A stretch of DNA of 26,757 bases from an uncultured Eubacteriales bacterium (GTDB lineage: Bacteria; Bacillota; Clostridia; Monoglobales; Monoglobaceae), in assembly GCA_905198865.1 (NCBI GenBank), contig CAJKEB010000022.1, positions 1 through 26,757 of the forward strand, written 5' to 3'. Below, one piece after another: positions 23,522-26,757 of the stretch; the stretch's first letter is position 1; the number at the start of each line of letters is the position of its first letter. Both the position numbers and the translations under genes were made by a program. The notes below the pieces were generated by a model, which saw nothing but the letters and a program-made list of their open reading frames with translations, was not told the DNA's origin and did no database searches.

Positions 23522-25300
23522 CTACTTTATCAGTTTAAATCTTTCGAGTATTCCCGCAATTTTCTCGCCCTTGGGCAGGTTAAGCACATCCTCGCGCTTC
23601 ACTGCACGAACGACAAAAATCATTATTCCGTAAATCACCGCGCATACCATAATCTCAAGCAAGGTCATAATTCTTGAAGCCGGCAAAGCGCGCGCAAGGA
23701 AATATGCACAGACGCCCATCACTGCGGCGGCAATAAGCGGTTTTATAATTATGTCCATAAAGCTGAACTTTATGTCTGCAAGTCTGATAATCTGAACCGT
23801 GTTGATAACCGCGATTATTAAGTAACAGATAAACGTACCTATCGGCGCGCCGTCTATACCCAGAACAGGGATTGCCAAAAAGTTGAATATTACCTTTGCG
23901 GCACCGCCTATCAGCATGTTTATAACCGGATAGTACATTTTTCCGTACGACTGAAGAATTGCATTCGTAACCTGCACAACAGCCACCGGTATAATCGCGA
24001 TTGACAAAATAGCAAGCACCGTCTTTGCGTTGTCCGTGCTGAACAAAAGATTAAGCACTCCGCTCGACAGCACCGACATGCCGATAGCGCAGGGCATTCC
24101 GAACAGCAGTGCGATTCTGATTGCGCTTTCGGTTATACTCTTTGCTTCAAGCTTATTGTTTCTGGCAATTGCCGACGAAATCGCCGGGACTATGCTTGTA
24201 CCCAATGCCACAATCAGCGTCAGCGGAAGGTTGAACATAGTAAGCGCCTTTCCGGTATACATGCCGTAAAGACTTGTCGCCTTCTGAACGTTGAGCTCCG
24301 CGCCGCTCCAGCCGGCTTCAAGCGCCTTTTTTGCAAATTCCGTTCCTTCTCTGAACATAAATTCATACTTGTCAAAAACGGCTGGGTTAACCACCAGACG
24401 GCGGCTTATTGTTGTCATATCTATAAGAGTTGTAAGACTGGAAACAGACGCTCCGATTGTTATAGGAATGGCTATTGCCACCAGCTCCTTGAGGATTGTC
24501 TTTTTAGGTCTAAGCTTCTGAGCCGCTGCGGTCATGGGCGCAGCCTTGGCGGCGTAACGCCGTGCGGAAAATGAGAAAAATAAGTATACGCAAATCAAAA
24601 ATCCGGCGGACAGAAAGGTTCCCACAGTAACGCCGAATATTGCCCCGGCAGAGGCATAAACCTTCTGCATATGCGCCGACTGCATTACTCTTGCTCCGAA
24701 ATTAATAATCGTATCAAGAGCGGGGTTTATTGCCATGCCCATAAACAGGCTTGCAAGAAGAAGTCCGATCGCCATTTTTCCGGTCGACTCTATAACCTCG
24801 GAAAACGCAGTGGGGTACATATTCTGTCTGCCCTGAAAATATCCCCTGAGCGCCGATGCCATAGATACAAAGAACACCGCCGGAGATATGGCTCTTATTC
24901 CCAGCTCTGCGTCCGGCATACCTACCAGATTGGCAAGCTGACGGGCAAAAGTAAACAGTATCACGCCGCCAACAAGGCCGATTACCACCAAAAGCGAGAA
25001 CGAGGTCTGAAACACTCTCTTTGCGTCGCGCTCGTCATCTCTTGCGAGACTTTCCGCCACCATCTTTGAAATAGCGGCAGGAAAACCGGCGGTTGCCACA
25101 ATAAACATAAACGTATAAATCTGATACGCAACGTTAAACAGTCCCATTCCGTCATCGTCAATCAGATAAGTCATGGGTATCTTAAAGCCTGCGCCTATCA
25201 GCTTGACAATAAGACTGGCAACACCCAGCACAAGGGCGCCCTTGACAAAGCTGCTTCCGCTTTTTCTCTTTAAACCGTTTTTCTCAATATTTTTTCCCAA
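23522..25300 (-). CDS. MOP-superfamily flippase-like exporter (SpoVB/YabM/MurJ group)
   Basis: A 592-residue membrane protein with about 14 helices and a basic N terminus (KKNGLKRKSGSSF style). GALVLGVASLIVKLIGAGFKIP at about 21-42 and GMGLFNVAYQIY just after are typical of the polysaccharide-exporter/SpoVB branch, which flips undecaprenyl-linked precursors, in some members lipid II. The conserved order with mazG and rqcP matches B. subtilis yabM. The start is TTG at 25300, preceded by AAGGAG nine bases upstream; no better ATG lies nearby. It heads the unit exporter-mazG-rqcP with gaps of 35 and 31 bases. The exact lipid substrate, and whether it serves vegetative wall synthesis or sporulation, cannot be told from the sequence. 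Confidence 0.9.
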   Translation of the reverse strand: MGKNIEKNGLKRKSGSSFVKGALVLGVASLIVKLIGAGFKIPMTYLIDDDGMGLFNVAYQIYTFMFIVATAGFPAAISKMVAESLARDDERDAKRVFQTSFSLLVVIGLVGGVILFTFARQLANLVGMPDAELGIRAISPAVFFVSMASALRGYFQGRQNMYPTAFSEVIESTGKMAIGLLLASLFMGMAINPALDTIINFGARVMQSAHMQKVYASAGAIFGVTVGTFLSAGFLICVYLFFSFSARRYAAKAAPMTAAAQKLRPKKTILKELVAIAIPITIGASVSSLTTLIDMTTISRRLVVNPAVFDKYEFMFREGTEFAKKALEAGWSGAELNVQKATSLYGMYTGKALTMFNLPLTLIVALGTSIVPAISSAIARNNKLEAKSITESAIRIALLFGMPCAIGMSVLSSGVLNLLFSTDNAKTVLAILSIAIIPVAVVQVTNAILQSYGKMYYPVINMLIGGAAKVIFNFLAIPVLGIDGAPIGTFICYLIIAVINTVQIIRLADIKFSFMDIIIKPLIAAAVMGVCAYFLARALPASRIMTLLEIMVCAVIYGIMIFVVRAVKREDVLNLPKGEKIAGILERFKLIK

Positions 25301-25433
25301 CTAATTCAACTCCTTATTAACTACATGAAATCCCTATAATTATATTACACTATCCCGAAAAAAACAACTAAACTTTAATGTACTTAACCTAATCATTTCA
25401 TAAAATTTCTGTTACGTTTTGATTATAAAGTCT

Positions 25434-25997
25434 TTAATCTTTGTTTATAAAATATTTATTTTCTATTTTAGGGTATAATCTGTCTATAAAAACAAATTTT
25501 ACAAAATAAGAAATAATTACAGCCAAAACAATACCGCCCAAAACGTCAGTCGGGAAGTGCACATACAGATATAACCTTGAAAACGCGATTAATCCGGCAA
25601 CCACAAACATAAAAGCTCCGGCTTTTTTATTCTCAAACCAAATCATAAAGGCAACAACAAATGACGAAAGCGTATGTCCTGACGGAAACGAAAAGTCACG
25701 CGGCGCTTCTATCAGCAGTTCTATATCCGCATTGGAACCGAACGGCCGTTCTCTTGCAACAAACGGCTTTATACATATATTTCCGACAATAAGGCAAAGC
25801 AAAAGACCGAGCAGTATCGAAAATCCGCATTTTCTGGTCTTTGGAATTACGGCAAGAATTCCGCCGATAAGTATCCAAAGCAAACCGCCGTTTCCGAGCT
25901 TCGTAATATATGGCATTACAAAATCCAGAAAACTGCATTTTATGCAGTTCTGAATAAAATTAAGAATCAGGAAATCCAGATTCGTTATAAATTCCAT
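25434..25997 (-). CDS. PAP2-family membrane phosphatase
   Basis: A 187-residue membrane phosphatase with about five helices. The three PAP2 motifs are present: KPFVARERP near 76-84 (KX6RP), PSGH near 103-106 and SRLYLYVHFPTD near 139-150 (SRX5HX3D), with the catalytic histidines in the second and third. Such enzymes dephosphorylate undecaprenyl pyrophosphate, phosphatidic acid or similar lipids at the outer membrane face. The flippase-like gene downstream on the same strand is compatible with a role in recycling undecaprenyl carriers, though 133 AT-rich bases separate them. The start is ATG at 25997 with AAAGGCGGG upstream; promoter TTTACT-N17-TATAAT at 26031-26059. Confidence 0.93.
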   Translation of the reverse strand: MEFITNLDFLILNFIQNCIKCSFLDFVMPYITKLGNGGLLWILIGGILAVIPKTRKCGFSILLGLLLCLIVGNICIKPFVARERPFGSNADIELLIEAPRDFSFPSGHTLSSFVVAFMIWFENKKAGAFMFVVAGLIAFSRLYLYVHFPTDVLGGIVLAVIISYFVKFVFIDRLYPKIENKYFINKD

Positions 25998-26030
25998 ATA
26001 TTAATCCCGCCTTTCAAAAATATAATCAAC

Positions 26031-26059
26031 ATTATAAACCGGAAAATCCGAAAAGTAAA
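26031..26059 (-). promoter_or_regulatory. Promoter of the PAP2 gene
   Basis: On the minus strand TTTACT (26059-26054) and TATAAT (26036-26031) are 17 bases apart; the start would fall near 26024. Confidence 0.65.
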
Positions 26060-26186
26060 TCCACGAAATCTCCAAAATTTTACTCCAAAACCGGAGGTTT
26101 GTGTATTATCACAAGTGAATTTTGTCAAAAAACCAAAGAATTTCCGCTCAGGAACAGGCGGAGAGCAGCCGCAAAATTCTCCTTAT

Positions 26187-26257
26187 TGCTTATGTATATA
26201 AGCATATATAATAATATTTTAAGACATAATATACATATAACTCTTATAGGTATAAGC
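26187..26257 (+). promoter_or_regulatory. Twin CTTAT-N4-ATAAG sites before the XRE gene
   Basis: Two palindromes of identical design lie upstream of the XRE start: CTTAT-GTAT-ATAAG at 26189-26202 (extended to 7-bp arms TGCTTAT/ATAAGCA at 26187-26204) and CTTAT-AGGT-ATAAG at 26243-26256. Their centres are 54 bp apart, close to five helical turns. The first overlaps a weak promoter (TTGCTT 26186-26191, TATAAT 26207-26212, short 15-base spacer); the second lies in the leader just before the ribosome site. Autorepression by the XRE protein is the natural inference. Confidence 0.55.
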
Positions 26258-26276
26258 AAACTTCGAGGTGTATACC

Positions 26277-26537
26277 ATGGAAAAACTATTGACAAATAAA
26301 AAATTTGGTCATAATCTTAAGAAAATAAGAATGCAGAATAATCTGACGCAAGAACAGACGGTGACCAAGCTTCAATTATTAGGTTCTCCTATCAGCCGAA
26401 GCACATATTCCTTAATTGAAATGGGGCGAGGCAATATATTTATCAGTGACTTAGTGGGACTGCAACAGATATTTTGTGTTGACTACAAAGATTTTTTTGA
26501 CGGAATATCCGCACAGCGTGATAATAGTAAAAAGTAA
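26277..26537 (+). CDS. Small XRE-family helix-turn-helix regulator
   Basis: An 86-residue protein made of one Cro/CI-type helix-turn-helix domain: FGHNLKKIRMQNNLTQEQ at about 10-27, the recognition segment SPISRSTYSLIEMGRG at about 39-54, and a closing helix with IFCVDYKDFFDG. A short polar tail follows and no second sensor or peptidase domain exists. It should bind DNA as a dimer and repress nearby genes. The start is ATG at 26277 with GAGGTG six bases upstream; the in-frame GTG at 26268 overlaps that ribosome site. Two matching palindromes lie in its upstream region. It precedes a gene that runs out of the window, so the regulated cassette may continue to the right. Its higher AT content than the housekeeping genes hints at acquisition. 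Confidence 0.88.
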   Translation: MEKLLTNKKFGHNLKKIRMQNNLTQEQTVTKLQLLGSPISRSTYSLIEMGRGNIFISDLVGLQQIFCVDYKDFFDGISAQRDNSKK

Positions 26538-26567
26538 ATAAACAAATTATTGATAAGCTGACTGCAT

Positions 26568-26581
26568 AACTCTTTTGAGTT
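26568..26581 (+). terminator. Weak hairpin after the XRE gene
   Basis: AACTC-TTTT-GAGTT forms a 5-bp stem 30 bases after the XRE stop, followed by CTGTCTTAC without a T-run. It may only slow or partly terminate transcription. Confidence 0.3.
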
Positions 26582-26614
26582 CTGTCTTACACTTATTTTC
26601 GCAAATCTCTATAC

Positions 26615-26650
26615 GTTGCCTTTGGCGACAGCTCTCTCCGAAAGGGAGCC
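26615..26650. repeat. Decayed interspersed hairpin repeat
   Basis: On the minus strand the block reads GGCTCCCTTTCGGAGAGAGC followed by TGTCGCCAAAGGCAAC. It comprises two adjacent hairpins: 26631-26636 with 26644-26649, and 26615-26620 with 26624-26629, each with one wobble. It resembles a short dispersed repeat (GGCTCCCT...GGGAGCTGTC.CGAAG.GACTGAGGG type) that I recall from many gut Clostridia genomes. The identification is from memory of the pattern, and this copy looks mutated and shortened. Confidence 0.5.
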
Positions 26651-26687
26651 TAAATCTATTCATTCTATAGCTTAGCGAGGTAGTGCC

Positions 26688-26757
26688 ATGAAAATAAAAG
26701 GTATGGAATTGTCAAGATATGTGCAGTCAAAAAATACCCAAAATTTGATTTTGCCAC
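26688..26757 (+). CDS. Start of an unidentified gene, cut by the window edge
   Basis: ATG at 26688 opens a frame that runs to the last base, giving 23 codons starting MKIKGMELSRYVQ and continuing SKNTQNLILP. GCGAGGTAG, eight to thirteen bases upstream, is a plausible ribosome site like that of the XRE gene. The fragment is too short to assign a family; it is polar with no signal peptide or membrane segment so far. It lies 150 bases after the XRE gene in the same direction with a repeat between, so it may be the gene that the regulator controls. This is a tentative call. Confidence 0.45.
   Translation, partial: MKIKGMELSRYVQSKNTQNLILP

Noticed and set aside
26268..26276. GTG start giving three more residues to the XRE protein
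   Set aside because: The GTG is part of the GAGGTG ribosome site for the ATG at 26277.

Overview
The window looks like a chromosomal segment from a low-to-moderate GC Clostridia-type Firmicute, most like the Ruminococcaceae/Oscillospirales group. The reasons are strong AGGAGG-type ribosome binding sites, consensus TTGACA/TATAAT promoters, a membrane pyrophosphatase of K+-dependent type, a type III glutamine synthetase, an AddB-type nuclease, and the spoVB-like/mazG/rqcP gene order known from Bacillus (yabM-yabN-yabO). The taxonomic call is inference; no 16S gene is present. Nearly everything is housekeeping or transport. There is no phage, CRISPR array or transposase gene.

Left end (1-4230): the 5' third of a 23S rRNA gene on the minus strand is preceded by tRNA-Ala(UGC) and, directly upstream of that tRNA, a good promoter. 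No 16S gene precedes it. Next come a zinc-ribbon/DUF4190 membrane protein and hppA as a two-gene unit, then tRNA-Pro(UGG) with its own promoter and terminator.

4230-12540: minus-strand HAD phosphatase and addB, divergent from a plus-strand GH13 glycosidase followed by ktrB and ktrA (potassium uptake). The two divergent promoters share an inverted repeat that contains both -35 boxes. A strong terminator ends the ktr side.

12540-18200: a ~240-bp hairpin-rich element bounded by 12-bp inverted repeats; an apparently orphan sensor histidine kinase on the minus strand; two small cysteine-motif membrane proteins (DUF2752, zinc-ribbon/TM2); and a polar amino acid ABC importer (binding protein, permease, ATPase) with a 16-bp perfect hairpin between the first two genes.

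18200-22540: a nitrogen block on the minus strand. glnN (type III glutamine synthetase) has a consensus promoter and a hairpin plus U-tract at the very start of its predicted transcript. It is followed by an ammonium channel whose C terminus is fused to a complete P-II signalling domain. Uptake, assimilation and gating of ammonium are thus adjacent.

22540-26757: minus-strand flippase-like MOP exporter, a short MazG and rqcP; a PAP2 phosphatase; then, on the plus strand, a small XRE regulator behind two copies of CTTAT-N4-ATAAG, a decayed interspersed hairpin repeat, and the first codons of another gene cut by the window edge. The most interesting items are the 16S-less tRNA-Ala/23S unit, the 12.5-kb hairpin element, the Amt-PII fusion beside glnN with its 5' hairpin, the twin operator of the XRE gene, and AddB with an eroded Walker A motif.
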